DNA of 64,000 bases from Trinickia dinghuensis (GTDB taxonomy: Bacteria > Pseudomonadota > Gammaproteobacteria > Burkholderiales > Burkholderiaceae), in the NCBI RefSeq assembly GCF_003367175.1, contig NZ_QRGA01000015.1, positions 62,001-126,000 on the forward strand, written 5' to 3'. The notes beneath the pieces are model-generated. The model saw only the letters and a list, made by a program, of their open reading frames with translations. It ran no database searches and was not told where the DNA came from. Position 1 is the first letter of the stretch; every line of letters begins with the position of its first letter. Position numbers and translations under genes: made by a program. Positions 8,254 to 16,096 of this stretch are shown in pieces.

Positions 8254-9159
8254 ATGACGACGCAATCCCAATACAAGGGCATCTTTACCGCCGTTCCGAC
8301 ACCTTTCGACGGAAACGGCCGGTTTGTCGGCGAGCCGCTCAAACGGCAAATCAAGCATCTTCTCGAAGCCGGCGTCCATGGCATCGTGCCGCTGGGCGGA
8401 ACGGGGGAATACACGGCGATCGCAGCGGACGAGCGCCGCAAAGTCGTTGCCGCCGCAATCGAAGCCGTGAACGGCAAAGTGCCGGTCATCCCCGGCATCA
8501 TTTCCCCGGGTATCGGCGACGCGCTCGACAATGCAAGGGCCTTTACCGCCGAGGGCGCGAAGGCGCTGATGGTCGTCACGCCCTACTACTACCGCCCGAC
8601 GCAGCAAGGGATTCTCGACTACTACAAGCGCTTCTCGGACGAAATCGATGCCGACATCGTCCTGTATGACATTCCCTACCGTACCGGCGTGCCGTTGACC
8701 GTCGAAACGATCGCGTCGCTCGCCGAAATGACGCGTGTGGTGGGCATCAAGGCATGCAGCCCGGATCTCTCGCAGCAGGTCCGCGTCGTCCAGGCCGCCG
8801 GCAAGAACATGTCGATCCTCAGCGGCGAGGAAGATGTCTTCCCGCTGCATGTGGCAATGGGCGCGGTCGGCGGAATCGTCGGCACGTCCACCGTGATTCC
8901 GAAGCACTGGCTCCATCTTCTTTCGCTCGGATTGCAAGGCAAGCTCGCGGAAGCCACGGCCTTCCACGCCGCAAACATGCGCCCGCTGATCGACGCGTTG
9001 TTCTCGGAGCCGAACCCTGCTCCGATCAAAGCTGCCCTGGCGATCATGGGCAACGATTTCGGCGACGTGCTCACGCCGCTTCAACCGGCTTCGATGGAGC
9101 TACGCGAGAAACTGCGCAAGATGCTTGCGCAGTATCAATCGCGTGAAGCCGAACTTTGA
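8254..9159 (+). CDS. Dihydrodipicolinate synthase / N-acetylneuraminate lyase family protein
   Basis: A 301-residue class I aldolase-type TIM barrel. The Schiff-base lysine is K166 (VGIKACSPD) and the catalytic tyrosine Y138 (LYDIPYRTG); the phosphate/carboxylate loop reads GGTGEYTAI near 48, a variant of GTTGE. It is probably not the housekeeping DapA, since it sits in a catabolic gene group. Such paralogues cleave or dehydrate 2-oxo acids, for example in hydroxyproline, sugar-acid or sialic-acid breakdown. Next gene is a ProC-like reductase 33 bp downstream, so the pair may convert a 2-oxo acid/cyclic imine intermediate. Substrate unassigned. Confidence 0.88.
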   Translation: MTTQSQYKGIFTAVPTPFDGNGRFVGEPLKRQIKHLLEAGVHGIVPLGGTGEYTAIAADERRKVVAAAIEAVNGKVPVIPGIISPGIGDALDNARAFTAEGAKALMVVTPYYYRPTQQGILDYYKRFSDEIDADIVLYDIPYRTGVPLTVETIASLAEMTRVVGIKACSPDLSQQVRVVQAAGKNMSILSGEEDVFPLHVAMGAVGGIVGTSTVIPKHWLHLLSLGLQGKLAEATAFHAANMRPLIDALFSEPNPAPIKAALAIMGNDFGDVLTPLQPASMELREKLRKMLAQYQSREAEL

Positions 9160-9192
9160 TCCCCTGCCCTTTCCGTGCGAAGTGAGGAACCT

Positions 9193-9966
9193 ATGAGTAG
9201 GAAGATCGGTTTTATCGGAACAGGCTCGATCACCGAGGCTGTCGTAACGGGGCTAGCGAAGGTATCGGGTCAGCCTTCGGAGGTATGGCTGTCCCCACGA
9301 AATGCCGCCGTCGCGGCGCGCTTGGCGTCGCAGTTCCCGTTCGTCAAAGTCGCGGCCGGCAATCAGGAGGTGCTGGAAAATTGCGACATCGTGTGCCTTG
9401 CCGTTCTTCCCCAAGTCGCGCACGAAGTGCTATCGCCGCTTCGCTTCAAATCGACGCATCATGTCTTGAGCTTCATCGCCACGGTGAATCACGTCCGGCT
9501 CAAGGAACTGATGCCGAACGTCGCGCGCATCACCCGTCTGGCGCCTTTACCCATGGTTGCCGATTTGAATGGCCCCACCATCATCTTCCCCACCGATGAG
9601 CTCGCCACGGAGATATTCGCCCCGCTCGGGGAGGCTATCTGCATCGACGAAGAGGTTCCGTTCGACGCGCTCTGCGCTGCAACCGCGCTGATGGGCTCCT
9701 ACTTCTCCATGCTCGAAACCTATACTCAATGGCTGACTGAGAAAGGCGTCACTTACGATTCGGCGAAAGGCTTTCTCGCGACCTTTTACTCCGGCCTCGG
9801 TTCGATCGCCCGCAACAGTGCCGATCGATTCTCGACGCTCGCCGCGAGTGTGTCGACCGCCGGCGGCCTGAACGAACAGGTTGCAAAGGAGATGCGGGAA
9901 AGCGGATCGCCGGAAATATGTCTGCGTGCGATCGAGAACGTCTATCAGCGGATACGCCGAGCGTAA
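9193..9966 (+). CDS. Pyrroline-5-carboxylate reductase-like protein
   Basis: A 257-residue ProC-family protein. The N-terminal Rossmann motif GFIGTGSITEAVV binds NAD(P)H, and the C-terminal helical dimerisation region includes STAGGLNEQVAKEM, the P5CR signature zone. Start set at 9193 because GAGG stands six bases before this ATG; a GTG at 9175 is less likely. The family reduces a C=N bond of a cyclic imine carboxylate. Catabolic context suggests a relative of P5C reductase with a different imine as substrate rather than proline biosynthesis. It ends in front of a strong hairpin shared with the convergent kinase gene. Confidence 0.87.
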   Translation: MSRKIGFIGTGSITEAVVTGLAKVSGQPSEVWLSPRNAAVAARLASQFPFVKVAAGNQEVLENCDIVCLAVLPQVAHEVLSPLRFKSTHHVLSFIATVNHVRLKELMPNVARITRLAPLPMVADLNGPTIIFPTDELATEIFAPLGEAICIDEEVPFDALCAATALMGSYFSMLETYTQWLTEKGVTYDSAKGFLATFYSGLGSIARNSADRFSTLAASVSTAGGLNEQVAKEMRESGSPEICLRAIENVYQRIRRA

Positions 9967-9980
9967 GCCGACCGGGACGC

Positions 9981-10027
9981 GCCGCTTCGCTCTGCCTACG
10001 TGCGGCTCTTCGGCAGAGCGAAGCGGC
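9981..10027. terminator. Bidirectional hairpin between convergent genes
   Basis: A perfect 16-bp inverted repeat, GCCGCTTCGCTCTGCC at 9981-9996 and its complement at 10012-10027, with a 15-base loop. It lies between the ProC-like gene and the convergent histidine kinase gene, and its right arm is inside the 3' end of the kinase reading frame. No long T-run follows, so it may act as a weak or factor-assisted terminator or protect 3' ends. Confidence 0.7.
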
Positions 10028-11480
10028 AATCGAGCCCGCCGCCTCGGGCCGGCGAGGCCGATATCCTGCCGCCGTGGCGCGTCACGATGCTTTTGCACAG
10101 CGACAGCCCGATTCCATTGCCGCCGGCCTTCGACGAAAAAAAACCGTCGAACAATACGGCGTGAGCTTCATCCGCGACGCCTGGGCCATTGTCGATCGTG
10201 CGTAGCTCGGCCAGCCCGTCCATCGCCTGTGCCGTGCCGAGCACGAGGGTGCGCGGTGTACTCGGCACGCGCACGAAGCCGGCAAACGCCTCGATCGCGT
10301 TGAACGCGAGATTCAGAATCACCTGCCCGATCAGAACGCGCTCGCAGCGAATCGGCAGCGGAACGCCGGCCTGCTCGATGGTCACCGCAACGCCCGCCTC
10401 TCTTGCCCGCAATTCGATAAAATAGGCAACATCCGACAGGATGTCGCGCAAGTCGGCGACGACCACCTCCGGCTCTCGCTTGACGATGTATTCGCGAACG
10501 CTCTTGATGATCAGCGCGGCGTGCTCGGCCTGACGATCCGCGCTGCGCAATCCCCATATTGCGTCGTCGACGGCACCGCCCGCGTTCAAGCGCTGGATTG
10601 CCCCCTCGATGAAGTTGCGCACCGCCGCGAGCGGTTGGCTGAGCTCGTGTGCGATCACGGTCGCCATCTCGCCCATCGCGTTGTAGCGCCCCGCGTATTC
10701 GAGCATTCTCGCCTCGGTGCGGCGCGCGTCCTCGATCACCACCTCGCCGCCGATATCGCGGAAATGAACGAGCAGGCCGTCGAGATCGCCTTCGATTTGC
10801 ACGTGCCGGCAAGTGATGCGCAGCCAGCATGGGGTGCCGTCGCGCCGCACGATCCGGTAGCGCTGCGGCTCCGAAGGGCGCACGCTCGGCGCATCGCGCA
10901 GCTGCGCGATCAACCGATCCCGATCGGCTTCGGTGCAGTAGTCGAGCACGGCGCCGAGCGCTTCGTCGGGCGCAAGGCCCAAAACCCGGCGTCCCGATTC
11001 GCTGATGAATTGCACCCCGCCGCTCGGCGTCACCACCGCGACGCCTTCGTCGAGATCCTGCATGAATTCACGCAGTCGCGCCTCGTATCGGCGCAACTTC
11101 TGGCGCGTCGCTTCTTCCGCGCTGATGTCGCGAAACTGCACCATCACGACGTCGCGCCCGCTCAGCGGCACGTAGGTGGCGACGGCCTCGGACAACATAT
11201 CGACCCCGGCGCGAGACCGATAGCACCACTCGTACACCTGCGGCCCTTCGGTGATCGCTCGGTCCATCGCGCCCACGCCGATTTCGCGCCGGTATTTCGG
11301 CTCGGGGCGCGTCATGTCCCTCGCCTTCAACGGCAGCAATTCTTCGACCGAGAAGCCGAGCGCCACGCACGCGGCGCGGTTCGCCCAGACGATTGCCTTG
11401 GTTTGCGCATCGTGCAGCAGCACGCACGACGTCAGCGCATCGAGCAAACGGCGGAAATCGTCTTCGGCGGGAAACGTCAT
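9996..11480 (-). CDS. PAS-domain sensor histidine kinase (cytosolic)
   Basis: A 494-residue kinase: PAS domain 1 about residues 8-120, PAS domain 2 about 136-245, HisKA with the phosphoacceptor H278 (IAHELSQPLAAVRNF), and HATPase_c with N-box LNLAFNAIEA, G1 DNGPGV and G2 GGNGIGLSL. No membrane segment or signal peptide is visible, so the ligand would be sensed in the cytosol, as in FixL/StyS/TodS-type kinases. Its likely partner is the FixJ-type regulator at 15164-15808, on the other side of the cat genes. In P. phytofirmans a two-component system is reported to respond to auxin and control iac genes; this pair is a good candidate for the counterpart. Start at 11480 chosen over an upstream frame extension to 11552 by PAS alignment. 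Confidence 0.9.
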   Translation of the reverse strand: MTFPAEDDFRRLLDALTSCVLLHDAQTKAIVWANRAACVALGFSVEELLPLKARDMTRPEPKYRREIGVGAMDRAITEGPQVYEWCYRSRAGVDMLSEAVATYVPLSGRDVVMVQFRDISAEEATRQKLRRYEARLREFMQDLDEGVAVVTPSGGVQFISESGRRVLGLAPDEALGAVLDYCTEADRDRLIAQLRDAPSVRPSEPQRYRIVRRDGTPCWLRITCRHVQIEGDLDGLLVHFRDIGGEVVIEDARRTEARMLEYAGRYNAMGEMATVIAHELSQPLAAVRNFIEGAIQRLNAGGAVDDAIWGLRSADRQAEHAALIIKSVREYIVKREPEVVVADLRDILSDVAYFIELRAREAGVAVTIEQAGVPLPIRCERVLIGQVILNLAFNAIEAFAGFVRVPSTPRTLVLGTAQAMDGLAELRTIDNGPGVADEAHAVLFDGFFSSKAGGNGIGLSLCKSIVTRHGGRISASPARGGGLDCRFALPKSRT

Positions 11481-11660
11481 GATCGAACTCGGCAAGGAAG
11501 CGCCGCACGCCACACGGCACATCGGCGCGGGATACGGATCGCACCGTAGCACATGGGCGCCGCAGCCGCATCTGAAGATTTCTTTACCGCCCTAGAAAGC
11601 ACCTGCAGCGATATCGTTCGCCGCACGCGCCGATTGCCGGCCTCTTGAACCCGCGGGCGT

Positions 11661-12551
11661 TCAGCCTCCGGGCGCGAACATCGTGCGCGCGACCGCGCAG
11701 AACGCCTCGATGGTCGGGCTTTGCTCCAGCAACCGCCGGCTCATGATGATCGGGGATGTCGCGATCGGCTCCGGCAAGCGGCGATAGACAACGCCCTTGA
11801 CCCGCACGCCCTCCACGCTTTCGGGCACGAGCGTGACGCCGACATTCGCGGCGACGAGGCCGAGCGCGGTCTGCAACTCGCGAACTTCGTGCACGGCCGA
11901 AGGTTTCAACGCGCCGTCGCGCAGCGCCGAGAGTTGCTGATCCGCAAAACTCGGCCGCGGCGTACTCGGATAAACGATCAGCGTTTCGCCGGCAACATCG
12001 GCCAGCGACAACGGCCGCTTCGGGTCGGCTAGCCGATGTCCGACCGGGAGCACGGCGATCAAGCGCTCCTCGATCAGCGCCTCGCGCACGAGTTGATCGT
12101 CGTCGAACCGCAGGCGCCCGAATCCGATGTCGATCCGCCCTCCCTTCAACGCACCGAGCTGTTCGAGCGTAAACATTTCGATCATCGACAACTCGACGCC
12201 CGGCCGAATCTCGCGAAACGCGCGGATCGCATCCGGTAAGGGACCGTACAGGGCCGACGGCACGAAGCCGATCACGATCCGCTCGGACAACTGCGCAAGC
12301 CGCCGAGTCAGCGGTCCGAGTTCGTCCGCTTGATCGACGAGGCGCTTGGCCTGAGCGTAAAACACACGCCCCGGCTCGGTGAGCCGCAAGGGCCGTGCAC
12401 CCCGTTCGAACAGCGGCAGGCCGATCTCGTCCTCGATCGCTTGCAACTGTCGGCTGAGCGGCGGCTGCGTCATGTGCAAACGCTCGGCCGCGCGCGTAAT
12501 GTTCATTTCCTCGGCAACGGCAATGAAGTACCGAAGCTGACGCAATTCCAT
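11661..12551 (-). CDS. catR: LysR-family regulator of catechol genes, CatR/CatM/BenM type
   Basis: A 296-residue LysR protein starting MELRQLRYFIAVAEEMNITRAA, very close to the CatR/BenM/CatM group, with the HTH at about 17-60 and the effector domain from about 90. Members bind cis,cis-muconate and activate catechol genes. It is divergent from catB with a 90-bp intergenic region that holds a perfect ATAC-N7-GTAT box at 12555-12569, directly in front of its own start. The frame remains open to 12620, but the MELRQL start is the family start. Confidence 0.92.
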   Translation of the reverse strand: MELRQLRYFIAVAEEMNITRAAERLHMTQPPLSRQLQAIEDEIGLPLFERGARPLRLTEPGRVFYAQAKRLVDQADELGPLTRRLAQLSERIVIGFVPSALYGPLPDAIRAFREIRPGVELSMIEMFTLEQLGALKGGRIDIGFGRLRFDDDQLVREALIEERLIAVLPVGHRLADPKRPLSLADVAGETLIVYPSTPRPSFADQQLSALRDGALKPSAVHEVRELQTALGLVAANVGVTLVPESVEGVRVKGVVYRRLPEPIATSPIIMSRRLLEQSPTIEAFCAVARTMFAPGG

Positions 12552-12554
12552 TTC

Positions 12555-12569
12555 ATACCTCGAAAGTAT
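12555..12569. promoter_or_regulatory. CatR/CatM/BenM-type operator ATAC-N7-GTAT
   Basis: ATAC-CTCGAAA-GTAT matches exactly the ATAC-N7-GTAT recognition core known for BenM and CatM. It sits in the catR-catB divergent region, 4 bp from the catR start codon and 73 bp from the catB start. A half-site GTATTC follows at about 12575. It is expected to mediate muconate-dependent activation of catBAC and catR autorepression. Confidence 0.75.
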
Positions 12570-12641
12570 GGAAGTATTCGAAGACGGTGTTGGACGCTGC
12601 CGTGCGCTCGTTCCTATCATGTACCCCAGCAGGAGGAACGA

Positions 12642-13775
12642 ATGATATCAACTAGTGCTGTTATAGCGTGCATCGAGACGCTGCTCGTGGATGTGCCGAC
12701 CATCCGGCCGCACAAGCTGTCGGTCGCCACGATGAATTGTCAGACGCTTGTACTGGTTCGAGTTCGATGCTCGGACGGTATCGAAGGCGTCGGCGAGGGC
12801 ACGACGATCGGCGGCCTCGCCTATGGCGAGGAAAGCCCCGAAAGCATCAAAACCAACATCGACACCTACTTCGCGCCGCTCTTGAAAGGGGGCGACGCAA
12901 CGCGTCCGGGCGCCGCGATGGCGCGCGTACGCAAGCTGTTTCAAGGCAACCGCTTCGCGAAATGCGCGCTCGAAACCGCACTGTTCGATGCGCAGGCTCG
13001 CCGTCTCGGCGTGCCGCTGTCCGAACTGTTCGGCGGCCGCTTGACCGATGCGGTCGACGTGGCGTGGACGCTTGCCAGCGGCGACACCGGGCGCGACATC
13101 GCGGAAGCCGAAGCGATGCTCGAAGCGCGCCGCCATCGCGCTTTTAAGCTGAAGATCGGCTCGCGCAGTGTCGCCGACGATGTCGCGCATGTGATCGAGA
13201 TCAAGCGCGCACTCGGCGAACGCGGCGATGTCCGCATCGACGTGAACCAAGCCTGGACCGAAACCGACGCGATTTGGGCCGGCCCGCGGCTTGCGGAAGC
13301 CGGCGTGAGCCTCATCGAGCAGCCTATCCCCGCGACGAACCATGCCGGCCTGAAGCGACTGACGCAACTCGCGCACGTCCCGATCATGGCGGACGAAGCA
13401 CTGCGCGGGCCGGTGGATGCGTTTGCCCTGGCAACGAGCCGCGCGGCGGACGTCTTCGCCGTCAAGATCGCGCAATCCGGCGGCCTGCAGGGTGCGGCAG
13501 CCGTGGCGTCGATCGCCGCGGCGGCAGGCATCGACCTGTACGGCGGCACAATGCTCGAAGGCGCGGCCGGCACCATGGCGTCGGCCCAACTGTTCAGCAC
13601 GTTCGGCTCGCTGAAATGGGGAACCGAATTGTTCGGCCCGCTGTTGCTCACCGAGGACATTCTCGTCGAGCCGCTCAAATACACGGATTTCAAGCTCCAC
13701 CTGCCGACAGAGCCCGGCCTCGGCATCGCTTTCGACTGGGCGCGCATCGAACGGATGCGACGCCGCGCCCCCTGA
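12642..13775 (+). CDS. catB: Muconate cycloisomerase
   Basis: A 377-residue enolase-superfamily enzyme that converts cis,cis-muconate to (+)-muconolactone, the second step of the catechol ortho-cleavage pathway. Visible catalytic features are the KxK motif K169/K171 (FKLKIG), metal ligands D200 (IDVNQAW), E226 (IEQPI) and D251 (ADEAL). The ATG at 12642 has an excellent AGGAGG ribosome site eight bases upstream; the frame is open back to 12330 only because it runs antisense to catR. It leads the catB-catA-catC operon. Confidence 0.96.
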   Translation: MISTSAVIACIETLLVDVPTIRPHKLSVATMNCQTLVLVRVRCSDGIEGVGEGTTIGGLAYGEESPESIKTNIDTYFAPLLKGGDATRPGAAMARVRKLFQGNRFAKCALETALFDAQARRLGVPLSELFGGRLTDAVDVAWTLASGDTGRDIAEAEAMLEARRHRAFKLKIGSRSVADDVAHVIEIKRALGERGDVRIDVNQAWTETDAIWAGPRLAEAGVSLIEQPIPATNHAGLKRLTQLAHVPIMADEALRGPVDAFALATSRAADVFAVKIAQSGGLQGAAAVASIAAAAGIDLYGGTMLEGAAGTMASAQLFSTFGSLKWGTELFGPLLLTEDILVEPLKYTDFKLHLPTEPGLGIAFDWARIERMRRRAP

Positions 13776-13809
13776 TTCCCGCATACATCCCACGATATTG
13801 GAGACACGA

Positions 13810-14712
13810 ATGAACAAGCAAGCCATCGATGCGCTGCTCAAGACCTTCGACGACGCGGCCAAGAAGCCCGGCAACCCGCGCGTGCGCGCGATCGTCAATC
13901 GGATCGTCAAGGACCTGTTCCACACGATCGAGGATTTCGACGTGCAACCGAGCGAGTTTTGGGGCGCACTCAACTATTTGAACGAGGCCGGCAAGGAGTT
14001 TGGCCTGATCGCCCCCGGCCTCGGTTTCGAGCGCTTTCTCGACGTGCGGATGGACGAGGCTGAAGAAAAAGCCGGCATCCGCGGGGGCACCCCGCGTACG
14101 ATCGAAGGGCCGCTGTACGTCGCGGGAGCGCCGGAATCCAATGGCCACGCGCGACTCGACGACGGCACCGAACCGGGCCAGACGCTCATCATGCGCGGCC
14201 AAGTGCGCGGCGATAGCGGCGAGCCGCTGGCGAACGCACTCGTCGAAGTCTGGCATGCCAACCATCTCGGCTGCTATTCGTACTTCGATCAATCGCAGCC
14301 CGCGTTCAACCTGCGCCGCTCGATCCGTACCGACGCGCAAGGCCGCTACAGCTTCCGCAGTGTGCTCCCGGTCGGCTACAGCGTGCCGCCGGGCAGCAAG
14401 ACCGAGCAGCTGCTCGATCTGCTCGGCCGGGAAGGCCATCGTCCGGCGCACATCCACTTCTTCGTGACCGTGCCCGGCTATCGCAAGCTCACGACGCAGA
14501 TCAACATCGAAGGCGATCCGCTCATCTGGGACGACTTCGCGTTCGCGACCCGCGACGGCCTCATTCCGGCGGTCAAACAGGCGGAAGGCGCGGAAGGCAA
14601 GCCGTACGGCATCGACGGCCAATTCGCGCTGATCGACTTCGACTTCACGCTGGTCAAAGAACAGGCGAACGTGCCGGCCGCCGATGTCGAGCGCGTCCGC
14701 GCGCACGGCTGA
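13810..14712 (+). CDS. catA: Catechol 1,2-dioxygenase
   Basis: A 300-residue intradiol dioxygenase. The N-terminal dimerisation helices (about residues 1-100) precede the catalytic beta-sandwich. Iron ligands are two tyrosines (about Y156 in GCYSYF, and Y190) and two histidines (H214, H216 in RPAHIHFFV). It cleaves catechol to cis,cis-muconate with O2. It lies 34 bp after catB, with GGAG in front of the ATG. Catechol may come from the iac pathway downstream, but benzoate or anthranilate could also feed it. Confidence 0.96.
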   Translation: MNKQAIDALLKTFDDAAKKPGNPRVRAIVNRIVKDLFHTIEDFDVQPSEFWGALNYLNEAGKEFGLIAPGLGFERFLDVRMDEAEEKAGIRGGTPRTIEGPLYVAGAPESNGHARLDDGTEPGQTLIMRGQVRGDSGEPLANALVEVWHANHLGCYSYFDQSQPAFNLRRSIRTDAQGRYSFRSVLPVGYSVPPGSKTEQLLDLLGREGHRPAHIHFFVTVPGYRKLTTQINIEGDPLIWDDFAFATRDGLIPAVKQAEGAEGKPYGIDGQFALIDFDFTLVKEQANVPAADVERVRAHG

Positions 14713-14750
14713 TCGGCACCGAACCGCACGCCACCCGGCAAGGAGAGAAC

Positions 14751-15041
14751 ATGCTGTTTCATGTGGAAATGACCGTCAACCTGCCGCCCGATATGGATAG
14801 CGCCAAAGCCGCGAGCCTGAAGGCGGAGGAAAAGGCGATGGCGCAGCGCCTGCAACGCGAAGGGATCTGGCGGCATCTGTGGCGCATCGCGGGCCGGTAC
14901 GCGAACGTCAGCATCTTCGACGTCGAAAGCCCCGCGCAACTGCACGATCTGTTGAGCCAACTGCCACTCTTCCCTTACATGGACGTGCAAGCGCGCGCCC
15001 TGTGCCGGCATCCGTCGTCGATCCACGACGACGACCGCTGA
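14751..15041 (+). CDS. catC: Muconolactone delta-isomerase
   Basis: A 96-residue protein of exactly the usual CatC length. MLFHVEMTVNLPPDMD at the start and FPYMDVQARALCRHPSSI at the end are the family blocks. It isomerises muconolactone to 3-oxoadipate enol-lactone in a decameric enzyme. Last gene of catBAC; AAGGAGAG precedes the ATG. The operon stop is immediately followed by a strong hairpin. Genes for the next steps (pcaD and beyond) are not in the window. Confidence 0.96.
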   Translation: MLFHVEMTVNLPPDMDSAKAASLKAEEKAMAQRLQREGIWRHLWRIAGRYANVSIFDVESPAQLHDLLSQLPLFPYMDVQARALCRHPSSIHDDDR

Positions 15042-15084
15042 ACGAAAGCCGCGAGGCCGGGTACACGGCATCGCGGCTTTCGTT
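15041..15084. terminator. Hairpin after catC
   Basis: A perfect 14-bp inverted repeat, AACGAAAGCCGCGA (15041-15054) and TCGCGGCTTTCGTT (15071-15084), with a 16-base spacer. It begins on the last base of the catC stop codon and lies between convergent catC and the response-regulator gene, so it can terminate both. Confidence 0.8.
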
Positions 15085-15163
15085 CTATCCGACGCTCGCG
15101 CCGCCCGCATTTCGTGCCGGCAGACAGCACATGCGAACCGCAGGGAACGGCCGACGATCAATA

Positions 15164-15808
15164 TCAGCGGGGCGCGTTCGCTTCGCCGCCCCACACCGCC
15201 ATCACGTCGCGCACGAGCGCGGCGATCGATGCGGCACCGAGCTTGTCCTTGATGCTCGCCCGATGGACGTCCACCGTCTTCACGCTGATCGACAGATCCG
15301 AGGCGATCTGCTTGCTGCCCTTCCCGTCGATCACGCCGCGCAGCACTTCCTTCTCGCGCACTGTCAGCGCATCGAGCCGCCGGCGCAATTCGCGCTGACG
15401 CTCGCTCACGGCATGCCGCTGCTGCGCAAGCTTGATTGCACGCTGCACGCGCTCGAGCATCTGCTGGGAGTTGTACGGCTTCTCGACGAAATCGATCGCG
15501 CCCTGCTGCAGCGCGCGCACCGACATCGGGATGTCGCCATGCCCGCTGACGAAAATGACCGGCAGCGTCGCGCCGCGGGCGTTCAGTTCGGCTTGCACAT
15601 CGAAACCGCTCGTCTCGGGCATGCGTACGTCGAGTACTAAACATGCCGGGACCGTAGCATCGAAGCGTGCGAAGAAAGCCGTCGCGTTTTCGAAGCCTTC
15701 GGAGCGGATGCCGACCGATTCGAGCAACCACGCGAGCGACGTTCTCATGCCGGCGTCGTCGTCGACGATATAGACGATCGGAGCAGGCGGGGGCGTCGGA
15801 GGTTTCAT
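15164..15808 (-). CDS. FixJ/NarL-family response regulator
   Basis: A 214-residue two-domain regulator. The receiver domain has the acidic pocket DDD at 16-18, phosphoacceptor D60 (LVLDVRMP) and the KPY lysine; the C-terminal LuxR-type HTH reads LTVREKEVLRGVIDGKGSKQIASDLSISVKTVDVHRA. Organisation is as in FixJ, StyR and TodT. The partner is probably the cytosolic PAS kinase at 9996-11480. Start taken at 15808; upstream in-frame ATGs at 15829 and 15871 or the frame start at 15901 are possible but add no conserved residues. It may regulate iac and cat genes, by analogy with the two-component auxin response of P. phytofirmans. Confidence 0.9.
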   Translation of the reverse strand: MKPPTPPPAPIVYIVDDDAGMRTSLAWLLESVGIRSEGFENATAFFARFDATVPACLVLDVRMPETSGFDVQAELNARGATLPVIFVSGHGDIPMSVRALQQGAIDFVEKPYNSQQMLERVQRAIKLAQQRHAVSERQRELRRRLDALTVREKEVLRGVIDGKGSKQIASDLSISVKTVDVHRASIKDKLGAASIAALVRDVMAVWGGEANAPR

Positions 15809-16096
15809 GAAGTCTTGGAGTATGTACATCGAGCGCGCCAAAAAATTCGGCTCCCATTCAGCGTCGCGCATCGCACATCGCGCGCCGGCGCAAAGATGCA
15901 AAACATCATAGCGAGCCGGTATCTTGCTGAAAACCCCATTTACACCTAATCGACCCGCCGCCGCGGGCTTATTCGCGCACGGCTCGAATCGACTAGGTAA
16001 AACCTTTAGGCAAGTAGGTATGAGTCACATCCGTCAAGCCATTCACGCCGATATGCGTTCCGCTTTCTATGACTTAGGCTGTGATTTCCGCGGTCA

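Noticed and set aside
12648-13973. A 441-residue minus-strand open frame
   Set aside because: Antisense to catB, which has clear catalytic residues and an AGGAGG ribosome site.
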